The position numbers and the translations under genes are program-made. 64,000 nucleotides of DNA from JBNLBS01 sp050303415. Its GTDB lineage: Bacteria > Pseudomonadota > Gammaproteobacteria > Methylococcales > Methylomonadaceae. Positions 37,587 to 46,315 of the stretch are shown piece by piece (position 1 is the first letter of the stretch; each line of letters starts with the position of its first letter). The stretch is from NCBI GenBank assembly GCA_050303415.1, contig JBNLBS010000019.1, positions 1 to 64,000 on the forward strand. The letters run 5' to 3'. The notes beneath the pieces are model-generated. The model was not told the DNA's origin and did no database searches. It saw only the letters and a program-made list of their open reading frames with translations.

Positions 37587-38124
37587 AGACATAGACAAGC
37601 CCAGGCTGTTACTGGTCGATGATGATGAAACCTTTTGTTTGGTATTAAAAAGTGCACTGGAAAAACGTGATTATGAAGTTTTGGTGGCTAATGATGTACA
37701 AACAGGTATTGCATTGGCGGAACAACAAGAGCCGGAATATGCCGTGATTGATCTGCGAATTGGTCATGAATCCGGCCTGGAACTGGTAAAAAAGCTGATC
37801 ACCCTGGACGGCAACACACAGATAGTGATGCTGACCGGCTTTGCCAGCATTGCCACAGCCGTTGAAGCCATTAAGCTCGGTGCGATTCATTACTTAACCA
37901 AACCGGCCAATGCCGATGAAATTTTAACAGCTCTGCATAAAAACGAAGGAGATTCTTCAGTTACGATCAGTGAAAACCCGCTCTCGATAAAACGGCTGGA
38001 ATGGGAGCATTTACAAAATGTATTAATGCAACACGATGGTAATATTTCCGCAGCAGCCAGAGCATTGAATATGCACAGACGAACATTACAACGAAAGCTT
38101 GAAAAAAAACCGGTACGGGAATAA
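37579..38124 (+). CDS. regA: RegA/PrrA-type response regulator
   Basis: 181 aa from ATG at 37579, overlapping regB by 8 bp; a GTG 12 bases upstream is in frame. Receiver: LLLVDDDETF, phospho-acceptor in YAVIDLRIGHESG, MLTGFASIATAVEAIKLGA and LTKPA. The C-terminus is a Fis-type helix-turn-helix (NISAAARALNMHRRTLQRKLEKKP), as in RegA/ActR/PrrA. Targets in this organism are not shown by the sequence. Confidence 0.9.
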   Translation: MTEDIDKPRLLLVDDDETFCLVLKSALEKRDYEVLVANDVQTGIALAEQQEPEYAVIDLRIGHESGLELVKKLITLDGNTQIVMLTGFASIATAVEAIKLGAIHYLTKPANADEILTALHKNEGDSSVTISENPLSIKRLEWEHLQNVLMQHDGNISAAARALNMHRRTLQRKLEKKPVRE

Positions 38125-38165
38125 CCCAACAAGGTAAAGGTATGCCTGAACTATGGAGGAATCCG

Positions 38166-38966
38166 CTATTTCTTTAACACCTGTTTAGCCTCATCCCATA
38201 AGGCGTCCAGCTCGGCCAAGCGGCAATCCCTTAAACTTCGCCCTGATACCTCAACCTGTTGTTCTATATATTGAAAACGACCGGAAAACTTTTTGGTCGC
38301 TTCTTTTAACGCAATTTCAGGGTTTACTTTTAAATGTCGGGCCAGATTAACCACAACCAGTAATAAATCTCCTACTTCTTCCTGAATATGCGCCTGGTCA
38401 CCCGACTCCCAGGCTTCTTTCACCTCAGACAGTTCTTCTTCCACCTTGTCAAAAACCGGCAGCACTTCAGGCCAGTCGAAGCCATGACTGGCCGCCCGGT
38501 TTTGTATTTTTTCACATTGCACCAGGGCAGGAAGATTATTGGCTACCCCGGATAACACACTATCCGGTTCCCTGCCGTGTCTTTTCCCCTGCCGTTCCTG
38601 TGCTTTAGCTTCTTCCCAGGCTTGTTGACGTTGTTCGTCATTGTCATAAACCACATCGAAAAAAACATGCGGATGACGTCGCACCAGTTTGTCGGAAATG
38701 CTTTCCGCCACCTGATCAAAATTAAACAACCCCAGCTCTTCCGCAATGCGCGAATGAAACACCACTTGCAGCAACAAATCACCCAGCTCCGAGCGCAGAT
38801 CGTCCAGATCATTACGCTCAATGGCATCGGCAACTTCATAGGCTTCTTCTATGGTATAAGGAATCAGACTGTAAAAATCCTGCTTAACATCCCATGCACA
38901 ACCGTCATCAGGATGGCGCAGTTGAGCCATAATTTCCAATAATCGTTGAGTATTATTAAGACTCAA
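38166..38966 (-). CDS. mazG: Nucleoside triphosphate pyrophosphohydrolase MazG
   Basis: 266 aa, two MazG units. The first has CAWDVKQDFYSLIPYTIEEAYEVADAIE with the EExxE metal site and SELGDLLLQVVFHSRIAEE; the second has EEELSEVKEA and EEVGDLLLVVVNLARHL. It hydrolyses (d)NTPs to monophosphates and removes aberrant nucleotides. It overlaps the kinase gene upstream by 4 bp. Confidence 0.94.
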   Translation of the reverse strand: MSLNNTQRLLEIMAQLRHPDDGCAWDVKQDFYSLIPYTIEEAYEVADAIERNDLDDLRSELGDLLLQVVFHSRIAEELGLFNFDQVAESISDKLVRRHPHVFFDVVYDNDEQRQQAWEEAKAQERQGKRHGREPDSVLSGVANNLPALVQCEKIQNRAASHGFDWPEVLPVFDKVEEELSEVKEAWESGDQAHIQEEVGDLLLVVVNLARHLKVNPEIALKEATKKFSGRFQYIEQQVEVSGRSLRDCRLAELDALWDEAKQVLKK

Positions 38967-39892
38967 AATGTTGAACCAAAATTTTCCTGATAGCGTTGTT
39001 TAAAAGCATCCATAGTAAAAGAATGATTCTGAGTACCATGGTGTTCAATTTTTATCGCCCCCATTAAAGAAGCAATACGCCCGGTCACATCCCAGTCATA
39101 TTCATTCACCAAGCCATACAACAAACCGGCTCTATAAGCATCACCACAACCGGTAGGATCACAAATTGCTTTAACCTGTGCCGATGGAATATCAATACAT
39201 TGCCCGTTATAATAAATTTTAGAACCTTGTGCACCCATAGTTATAATCAGGGCTTCCACTTTTTCTGCCAGTTGTTCCAATGACAGCCCGGTACGCTCCT
39301 GCATTAATTCAGACTCATAGTCATTAAATGTAGCCCAGGTTGCCTGTTCCATAAAAGCCAACAGCTCTTCACCACTAAACATAGGCATACCCTGACCCGG
39401 GTCAAAAATAAACGGAATATCTGCGTCGGCAAATTGTTGAGCATGTAACTGCATCCCTTCTTTACCATCCGGTGACACTATGCCGATTTCAACCCCGTCT
39501 GTTACAACATCATTTAAATGGGAGGAATTCATCGCACCCGGATGAAACGCAGTAATCTGGTTATCATCCTCATCCGTGGTTATATACGCCTGACCGGTGA
39601 ATTCACCATCGACAATACGAATATACTTGTTGGAAAGGCCGCATTGACTCATCCAGTTGGCATAAGGACCAAAATCGTGTCCGACCGTCGCCATTACTAA
39701 AGGCGTCTCTCCCAGCAAATTGAGATTATAGGCAATGTTACCGGCACAACCGCCATATTCGCGACGCATCACCGGTACTAAAAATGACACATTCAAAATA
39801 TGCACTTTTTCCGGCAATATATGATTTTTAAATTTGTCATGAAAAACCATAATGGTGTCATATGCCATAGAACCACAAATTAATGCGCTCAT
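38963..39892 (-). CDS. PfkB-family sugar/nucleoside kinase (adenosine kinase-like)
   Basis: 309 aa. YGGCAGNIAYNLNLLG in the substrate lid region and DPTGCGDAYRAGLLYG, with the catalytic aspartate in GCGDAY, mark the PfkB/ribokinase family. The N-terminal ALICGSMAYDTIMVF is typical of the adenosine-kinase-like branch, but the substrate cannot be set from sequence. Coupled by a 4-bp overlap to mazG, so a nucleotide-related role is plausible. Confidence 0.85.
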   Translation of the reverse strand: MSALICGSMAYDTIMVFHDKFKNHILPEKVHILNVSFLVPVMRREYGGCAGNIAYNLNLLGETPLVMATVGHDFGPYANWMSQCGLSNKYIRIVDGEFTGQAYITTDEDDNQITAFHPGAMNSSHLNDVVTDGVEIGIVSPDGKEGMQLHAQQFADADIPFIFDPGQGMPMFSGEELLAFMEQATWATFNDYESELMQERTGLSLEQLAEKVEALIITMGAQGSKIYYNGQCIDIPSAQVKAICDPTGCGDAYRAGLLYGLVNEYDWDVTGRIASLMGAIKIEHHGTQNHSFTMDAFKQRYQENFGSTF

Positions 39893-39908
39893 TTATTCCC
39901 TCTTAACT

Positions 39909-40268
39909 CTAAATTAAAATAAAAATCCAAGTAGCCGCCGCCCATATACAAGCCAACATTACCGCCGCAGAACCTATATCTTTTGCCCGACCCGACAATT
40001 CATGCCGTTCCAAGCCAATTCTATCAACTATGGCTTCAATTGCCGAATTTAACAGTTCCACCAGTAAAATTAAGACGACACTGCCAAGCATTAATACCCT
40101 TTCTACTGATGTATTTGCCAACCAGAAAGTCAAAGGTGTAGCAACAATCAATAAATAGACTTCCTGTCGAAAAGCCTCTTCATGCTGCCAGACCGCTTTA
40201 AAACCGGAAATTGAAAAAAAAACTGCATTTACCAGTCGTTTTATTCCCTTTGCATTTTGATTAGCCAT
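39909..40268 (-). CDS. dgkA: Diacylglycerol kinase
   Basis: 119 aa, three membrane helices. The conserved ELLNSAIEAIVDRIGLERHELSGRAKDIGSAAVML holds the catalytic glutamate and metal ligands. It recycles diacylglycerol to phosphatidic acid in the inner membrane. Located 16 bp upstream of the PfkB kinase in the same direction. Confidence 0.95.
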   Translation of the reverse strand: MANQNAKGIKRLVNAVFFSISGFKAVWQHEEAFRQEVYLLIVATPLTFWLANTSVERVLMLGSVVLILLVELLNSAIEAIVDRIGLERHELSGRAKDIGSAAVMLACIWAAATWIFILI

Positions 40269-40500
40269 AAAACCTACCTGTTACGAAAAAAAACGGCCAG
40301 TTTGTACTGGTATTAGTATAAATACACACATGCTGTACGCAACAAACTACAATATTTATAAAGATTCGTTTACAACCCCTAAAACAAAGCCTAAGTTATT
40401 GATTTTTATTTATCTTAGCAAGATGATAAAATTCAATACAATCTAAAAAAACATCAATAAAGTCAGCTTTTTATGATCTTTACACCAAACTTTCCCACAG

Positions 40501-40527
40501 AGTTATCCACAAAATATGTGGATAACT
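40501..40527. promoter_or_regulatory. Inverted pair of perfect DnaA boxes
   Basis: TTATCCACA at 40503-40511 and its inverse TGTGGATAA at 40517-40525, inside an 11-bp palindrome with a 5-bp centre (aaata). Both match the strong DnaA box TTATNCACA exactly. The upstream 200 bp are AT-rich. The palindrome touches the gcvH stop codon, so a 3'-end hairpin role is an alternative. No dnaA, dnaN or gidA is nearby. Confidence 0.55.
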
Positions 40528-40909
40528 AAGCTTCCACCATCTTTTGATAAGCATCCGCGTCCATCAACAAATCCAACGCCGATAAATCATCCGCTTTAAT
40601 ACAAAATATCCAGCTTTCATAAGGGTCATCATTAACCCGTTCAGGTTCATCATTCAGGCTGTCATTAATTTCTACCACTTCACCGGCAACAGGGCTGAAT
40701 AAATCAGACGCCGTTTTGACTGATTCAACAACTGCGCATTGCTCACCTGCCGCCAGTTTTTTCCCCAGCTCAGGCATTTCAACAAAAACCAAATCACCCA
40801 GCTCTTCTTGTGCAAAATCGGTAATACCAACCCGCACAAGATTATTATCTTCCAACTTGGCCCACTCATGAGTTTTTGCATATTTTAAATTTTCCGGAAA
40901 ATCGCTCAT
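40526..40909 (-). CDS. gcvH: Glycine cleavage system H protein
   Basis: 127 aa from ATG at 40909 (GAGAGAG upstream); a TTG 12 bases earlier is not used. MSDFPENLKYAKTHEW opens the family; K65 in VVESVKTASDLFSPVAGEVVE is the lipoyl attachment site. It shuttles the aminomethyl group between GcvP and GcvT. The other gcv genes are not adjacent. Confidence 0.95.
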   Translation of the reverse strand: MSDFPENLKYAKTHEWAKLEDNNLVRVGITDFAQEELGDLVFVEMPELGKKLAAGEQCAVVESVKTASDLFSPVAGEVVEINDSLNDEPERVNDDPYESWIFCIKADDLSALDLLMDADAYQKMVEA

Positions 40910-41066
40910 TTTCTCTCTCAAAATATTGTTTTAACGGGATAAGCATAACCTGCTATTTTTTAAACACAACTAAAAAATCTATTAATTCTTCACTATCGAA
41001 TACACATAACCAAATTAAGATTCGGGTTATAATTTAGCGCTAACTTTTTAGTGACTGACAGCAAGC

Positions 41067-42119
41067 ATGTTTTCTAGCCCTTTATTTTACCTTCTCTTTG
41101 CCATTTACTTACTAACTAATGCAGATTTTTTTTCCGCACCCGCCTATGCTCAGCCAGTGCTAAACGAAGAAGAACGGATAGAAACAGATGAAGATAACAA
41201 CGATGAAAAACATCAATTTATAGTCAAATTAAACCCAAACGCACAAAAAACAGCCGGTTTAAAAACCCTGGTTTTACCAATTAGCCACTATCAGGCAGAA
41301 CGGCTAAGTTACGGCAGGGTTGTATCCATTCAACCCTTATTAGAGTTACGCAAACGCTATTTTTTAGCTCAGTCTGAACAAAGTAGCGCCAAAGCCAAAT
41401 TTAATCAGGCACAACAGAGCGTTAGACGTTTACAGGATTTATATAACAATCAAGTGGTATCCGAACGCCAGATTCAAAGTCAAAAATCCAAATGGCAGGC
41501 GGATAAAGCTCAGTTTAACGCTGTTCACTTTCAGCTTAAGGCAATTTATGCTGAATCCCTAGTCTGCTGGGGACCCGAGCTTACCGACAAAATATTATCC
41601 GATAGTAAAGAAGACGCATTAGCCGGATTTATTAGCGGTCAGCAACATTTATTGGAAATCACCCTGCCTGCCGGTCAAGTATTAGCTGATTCGGTTACCC
41701 AGATCGTAGTCAGTCCAAATGGAGACAGACAACAGGCGATAACTGCCGATTACATCTCCATGTCACCACGCACCGGCGAAATCAACCAGGGTAATAGTTA
41801 TTATTTTGTCAGCCAAAGCCCAATGTTAAAAACCGGCATGCAGATTAGCGCATGGTTACCGGAGCATCAAAATGCACAACAAGGCGTCATTATCCCCAAG
41901 TCGGCTGTTTTCTGGCATATGGGGCAAACATTTGTTTATGTGAAATCCGATGACGATGAATTTACCCGTATTGCTATCCCCAGATTAATTAGCACGCCGA
42001 CCGGCTATTTTAACCAGCATCAACTCAAGCCTGATGATGAACTGGTCATTACCGGCGCCCAAATGCTGCTTTCCGAGGAATTTAGAGCATTAATTCCTGA
42101 TGAAGACGATGACGATTAA
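41067..42119 (+). CDS. RND efflux periplasmic adaptor (HlyD/CusB-like)
   Basis: 350 aa. Signal peptide ending near AYA (residue 28). The segment YGRVVSIQPLLELRKRY, then a helical hairpin (about 100-160: SSAKAKFNQAQQSVRRLQDLYNNQVVSERQIQSQKSKW), and a beta domain ending in GVIIPKSAVFWHMGQTFVYVKSDDDEF match membrane fusion proteins. Very acidic C-terminus (EDDDD). It precedes the permease by 8 bp. No outer-membrane TolC-type gene is adjacent. Confidence 0.87.
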   Translation: MFSSPLFYLLFAIYLLTNADFFSAPAYAQPVLNEEERIETDEDNNDEKHQFIVKLNPNAQKTAGLKTLVLPISHYQAERLSYGRVVSIQPLLELRKRYFLAQSEQSSAKAKFNQAQQSVRRLQDLYNNQVVSERQIQSQKSKWQADKAQFNAVHFQLKAIYAESLVCWGPELTDKILSDSKEDALAGFISGQQHLLEITLPAGQVLADSVTQIVVSPNGDRQQAITADYISMSPRTGEINQGNSYYFVSQSPMLKTGMQISAWLPEHQNAQQGVIIPKSAVFWHMGQTFVYVKSDDDEFTRIAIPRLISTPTGYFNQHQLKPDDELVITGAQMLLSEEFRALIPDEDDDD

Positions 42120-42127
42120 TTGATAAA

Positions 42128-45100
42128 ATGCTGGCAGCTCTTGTACGTTTCTCCATTCGTTTCTACGGTATAGTCATTGCCTTTGCGGTACTGATTCTGC
42201 TTTACGGTGTTTTTCGTTTTTCTTCAGCCGGTCTGGATATTTTTCCGGAATTTTCACCCAAGCAGGTGATTATTCAGACAGAATCGCCGGGACTGTCTTC
42301 CGAACAGGTGGAAATTCTAGTTTCACAGCAGATCGAAACCGCCATCAGCGGTTTGATCGGACTCAAGTCGATACGCTCGGAATCCATTCAGGGCTTGTCT
42401 ATCGTTACCGCCACCTTTGACGAACACAGTGATATCTATAGAAACCGGCAACTGGTCAGCGAAAGATTGCTCAGTATTGCCGAACAATTACCGGACGGTG
42501 TCGCCACACCGGTTCCCGTCCCCTTATCCTCCTCCTCTGCCACGGTACTGACCATCGGCTTACGTTCCGACAGTAAAAGCCTGATGGCTTTACGCAGCCT
42601 GGTGGACTGGACCATCGTACCACGTTTAATGGCTGTATCCGGTGTATCAGATGTCAATGTTTTCGGCGGCGAAATCCAACAACTGCAAATTCAGCTCGAT
42701 CCGGTTCAACTGCACCGCTTTAATTTATCCGTCGACGAAGTAATCCGGGCCGCCTCACAGGCCGGGCAGATTCAGGGCGGCGGTTTTATCGAAAACAGCA
42801 ACCAGCGCTTTACCGTACAGGTAACCGGACAACCGACCAGCCCTGAACAATTCAAAAAAATAATCATCCGCCATCAACAAGGCCAGCACCTTACCCTGGG
42901 GGATATCAGTCATATTCAATATGCCGCCGAACCGCCTATTGGCGCCGCGCAAATAATGGGCAAACCGGGTATTGTGATGATGGTCATCGGTCAATACGGT
43001 GCCAACACCCTGTCCGTATCCAGACAAGTAGAACAGGCATTAACCGAATTTGACCGAATTTTTAAACAGCAGGATATTCAATTTTATTCGCATTTATTTC
43101 GTCCTGCCGACTATATTGAACGCTCGGTCAGTAACCTGTCCGGCCACCTATTGATAGGCGGTCTGTTTGTATTAATTATTTTGTATCTGTTTTTATTTAA
43201 CTTCCGTACCGCCTTTATTTCCGCCGTCGCCATCCCATTGTCTTTAGTCAGTGCAATTATAATTCTGCTGGAAACAGGGGTTAATCTGAATATTATGGTA
43301 TTGGGCGGATTGGCGATAGCACTGGGTGAAGTCGTCGATGACGCCATTATCGATACTGAAAATATTTTTCGCCGGCTGCGGGAAAATCGACTGCTAAAAC
43401 AGCCCTTACCCATTGCCGAAGTGGTTTACAAAGCCTCAATGGAAGTCCGCAGCTCAGTGGTTTATGCCAGCTTTATCGTAGCCTTGGTATTCGTGCCGTT
43501 ATTAACCCTTAGCGGGGTTGCCGGACGCCTGTTTGCACCGTTGGGCATGTCCTATATTCTGGCGATACTAATGTCGTTACTGGTCGCCCTGTCGTTAACA
43601 CCGGCCTTGTGTTATCTGTTACTTGGCCAAAATCTCAACGATCAGGACGAACCGCCGATGATCAGCCGTATCAAACCTTATTATTTGCGTTTGCTACAGG
43701 GTACATTTGATCATTTTAAAACTGTTGCCATTAGTTGCGTTGCCATCTGCGTTTTAGGCTTATTGTCATTTTTGTTTATCGACAGCAAATTTCTGCCCGA
43801 ACTGCGCGAAGGCCATTATATAGTTCACACTACCAGTATCCCCGGCACCTCATTACAGGAATCCATTCGTCAAGGCTCAAAACTGACCGAACAGTTTGTA
43901 AAAATTGACGGTATCGAATCGGTCTCGCAATGGGCCGGCCGCGCCGAACGCGGAGCCGATACCTACGGCAGCCATTACAGCGAATACGAAGTACGTTTAA
44001 AACCGATGTCAGGCAGCGAACAACAACACGTGCTCGATCAGCTCAGAGAAATCCTGTCCGGTTTTCCAGGCATCTTGTATGAAGCCAACACCTTTTTAAC
44101 CGAACGCGTTGATGAAACCATTTCCGGCTACACTTCACCGGTGGTGGTTAACGTTTATGGTAATGACCTCCCAACCATAGACAACAAAGCCCAAGCCATA
44201 GCAGAAATTATGCGCACCATACCCGGCGCGGCTGATGTGCAACTGCGATCTCCGCCCGGCACCCCGCTGCTACAAATCCAACTGGATATGGATAAGCTTA
44301 ACCTGTGGGGAATACGCCCGGCGCAGGTAGTTAATACCATACAAGCCGCCTACGAAAGTAAAGTGGTGGGTAAAAACCTGCAAGGCAATCGTATTTATCC
44401 CATTGCCGTTGCACTGACACCGGAGCTTAGACAACGTCCCGAAGTCATTGGTCAACTGCCTATTCGTTCTATTAGCGGGCAACTCATCCGCCTTGAACAG
44501 ATTGCCGATATTAAACACACCGCCAGCCGTTACAATATTCTGCACCAAGGCGCTCAAAGACGGCAAACAGTCACCGCGAATGTGATTAATGCAGACCTGG
44601 ATGAATTTATGCATACGTTAAAACAGCGCGTACTGCATGAAGTCAGTTTTCCGGCCAATATTTATCCGGAATTTACCGGTGCCGCCGTCGAGCAGGCAGA
44701 GGCACGCAAGGATTTAATTCTGCATTCCTTAATGGCCGGTGCCGGAGTATTGATTTTTATTTATATTGCCTTGGGCAGTGTGCGCCATGTTGCGCTGACA
44801 CTGGCAAACCTTCCATTCTCATTAATAGGCGGCGTAGCAGCCGTTATCCTGACCGGTGCCACCCTGTCAGTTGGTTCCATCGTCGGCTTTGTTACACTGT
44901 TCGGCATCACCGTACGCAACAGTATTATGCTGCTGTCTCATTTTCGCCATTTGGTCGAAGAGGAACAATTACCCTGGAACCAATCCACCGCCATACGCGG
45001 CGCCCAGGAAAGGCTTCCATCTATATTAATGACCGCACTGGTAACCGCCCTGGCCATGTTCCCAATCGCCTTTAATAGCGATAACCCCGGGCGGGAAATC

Positions 45101-45208
45101 ATGGGGCCCATGGCCGCCATTATTATCGGCGGGCTGTTTTCCTCAACCCTATTAAACCTGTTATTGCTACCGGTTATATTGGTGCGCTATGGACAGTTTA
45201 AAAGATAG
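42128..45208 (+). CDS. RND efflux permease, HME (CusA/CzcA-like) type
   Basis: 1026 aa, the expected length, with twelve membrane helices. The helix-4 motif GGLAIALGEVVDDAIIDTENIFRRL is that of heavy-metal efflux (HME) pumps. Other landmarks are DIFPEFSPKQVIIQTESPGLSSEQVE and FVTLFGITVRNSIMLLSHF near the C-terminus. It likely exports a metal ion or organic cation using proton flow; the substrate is not set by what I can see. The end overlaps a hydrolase gene by 20 bp. Confidence 0.9.
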   Translation: MLAALVRFSIRFYGIVIAFAVLILLYGVFRFSSAGLDIFPEFSPKQVIIQTESPGLSSEQVEILVSQQIETAISGLIGLKSIRSESIQGLSIVTATFDEHSDIYRNRQLVSERLLSIAEQLPDGVATPVPVPLSSSSATVLTIGLRSDSKSLMALRSLVDWTIVPRLMAVSGVSDVNVFGGEIQQLQIQLDPVQLHRFNLSVDEVIRAASQAGQIQGGGFIENSNQRFTVQVTGQPTSPEQFKKIIIRHQQGQHLTLGDISHIQYAAEPPIGAAQIMGKPGIVMMVIGQYGANTLSVSRQVEQALTEFDRIFKQQDIQFYSHLFRPADYIERSVSNLSGHLLIGGLFVLIILYLFLFNFRTAFISAVAIPLSLVSAIIILLETGVNLNIMVLGGLAIALGEVVDDAIIDTENIFRRLRENRLLKQPLPIAEVVYKASMEVRSSVVYASFIVALVFVPLLTLSGVAGRLFAPLGMSYILAILMSLLVALSLTPALCYLLLGQNLNDQDEPPMISRIKPYYLRLLQGTFDHFKTVAISCVAICVLGLLSFLFIDSKFLPELREGHYIVHTTSIPGTSLQESIRQGSKLTEQFVKIDGIESVSQWAGRAERGADTYGSHYSEYEVRLKPMSGSEQQHVLDQLREILSGFPGILYEANTFLTERVDETISGYTSPVVVNVYGNDLPTIDNKAQAIAEIMRTIPGAADVQLRSPPGTPLLQIQLDMDKLNLWGIRPAQVVNTIQAAYESKVVGKNLQGNRIYPIAVALTPELRQRPEVIGQLPIRSISGQLIRLEQIADIKHTASRYNILHQGAQRRQTVTANVINADLDEFMHTLKQRVLHEVSFPANIYPEFTGAAVEQAEARKDLILHSLMAGAGVLIFIYIALGSVRHVALTLANLPFSLIGGVAAVILTGATLSVGSIVGFVTLFGITVRNSIMLLSHFRHLVEEEQLPWNQSTAIRGAQERLPSILMTALVTALAMFPIAFNSDNPGREIMGPMAAIIIGGLFSSTLLNLLLLPVILVRYGQFKR

Positions 45209-45908
45209 TCTCAGCCCGATTGAACAAAACTGCGAGAGTATAATCCTGCTCCATGGACTGGCCCGGACTTATCGCTGTATGAACAAAGCAGCGCATATTT
45301 TTTCTTCTTACGGCTACCATGTCATCAATGTCAGTTATCCGTCCAGGCGTAAAACCATTGAGCAGCTTGCAATAGAAGCGATCAAACCAGCGATTGAAGA
45401 GGCCGAACAAAAACACTGCCGGCGCATACATTTTTTAACCCATTCCATGGGCGGTATACTGCTGCGTTATTATTTATCAAAAAAAACGGTTAAGAATTTG
45501 GGCCGCACCGTCATGCTGGCACCCCCCAACCGAGGCAGCGAAATAGTCGACAAAATAGGCCACTGGAAATTATTTTATCTATGCAACGGCCCCGCCGGTT
45601 TGCAACTGGGAACCGATCAAAACAGCATACCCAGGCAACTAGGCGAATTAAACTTTGAAACCGGCATTATCACCGGCAACAAAAGCTGGAATCCATTATT
45701 ATCCGACTTAATTTCAGATGCCAATGACGGCAAGGTATCGGTCAGCAGCGCCAGACTTGAAGGCATGAAAGATTTTCTGCTGCTGCCCTATTCCCACACA
45801 TTTATCATGCAACATAAGTCAGTAATCGAACAGGCTCTATATTTTATTCAGCAGGGTTGTTTTGATCATAAACAATTATTTGGCAACGATACTATAAAGA
45901 ATATTTGA
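45189..45908 (+). CDS. Alpha/beta hydrolase, lipase-like
   Basis: 239 aa, no signal peptide. ILLHGLART is the oxyanion region, S in FLTHSMGGILLRYYL is the nucleophile, D near SDANDGKVSV and H in LPYSHTFIM complete a possible triad. It begins inside the last 20 bp of the RND permease gene, so translation is probably coupled. Resembles triacylglycerol lipase/esterase-like proteins; substrate unknown. Confidence 0.8.
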   Translation: MDSLKDSLSPIEQNCESIILLHGLARTYRCMNKAAHIFSSYGYHVINVSYPSRRKTIEQLAIEAIKPAIEEAEQKHCRRIHFLTHSMGGILLRYYLSKKTVKNLGRTVMLAPPNRGSEIVDKIGHWKLFYLCNGPAGLQLGTDQNSIPRQLGELNFETGIITGNKSWNPLLSDLISDANDGKVSVSSARLEGMKDFLLLPYSHTFIMQHKSVIEQALYFIQQGCFDHKQLFGNDTIKNI

Positions 45909-46315
45909 TCGGTGACGACATAAAATTCATCATCATATAAATGACATTCATTTTGAAAAAAATTGGGGCAAAGGAGTAGGTTTTGAGTAAGGCAATATTT
46001 ATGGAGAAAATATTGACAAGCATTTTTAATAACATGCCAAAACATAATGCCGGATATCTTCGTCAGCCTACGAGCAGCCTCGTATTCAAAGTCACGATCG
46101 AATATACTTCACCGGATACGGTATTTCTCAGGCACCATTATCGTCATGGTTTTTTATAATTCAGTTTTGCCTAAATTGATCCGTTTAAATGTAGATCGAA
46201 ATCTACGTTTGAATTCCTTTTATATAAGCATTTTGCTAATCGAGGAAGGTTATAGTTTTTAGATAAAAAACCGGCCGGATCAATACATCGTTTATTAATT
46301 TTTAAAGAGACTTAT
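45909..46315. other. Intergenic region before the chemoreceptor
   Basis: 407 bp. It holds one small open frame with a strong ribosome binding site (annotated separately) and a short inverted repeat GTAGAT / ATCTAC near 46194-46208. I found no FliA promoter with correct spacing upstream of the chemoreceptor, though GCCGGAT-like bases occur near 46270. Confidence 0.5.
45983..46159 (+). CDS. Possible 58-aa small protein
   Basis: Starts at TTG 45983 with AAGGAG ending 6 bp before it, and runs 58 codons (MSKAIFMEKILTSIFNNMPK, ending YRHGFL). No signal peptide or known motif. The ribosome binding site is the only support; it could be a remnant. Confidence 0.3.
   Translation: MSKAIFMEKILTSIFNNMPKHNAGYLRQPTSSLVFKVTIEYTSPDTVFLRHHYRHGFL

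Noticed and set aside
40269..40527. Replication origin (oriC)
   Set aside because: Only two DnaA boxes are clear, and none of the genes usually near oriC (dnaA, dnaN, gidA, rpmH) is in the window. Kept only as a box pair.
46047..46262. 71-codon open frame MPDIFVSLRAA on the plus strand
   Set aside because: Overlaps the better supported 58-codon frame in another phase and lacks a ribosome binding site.
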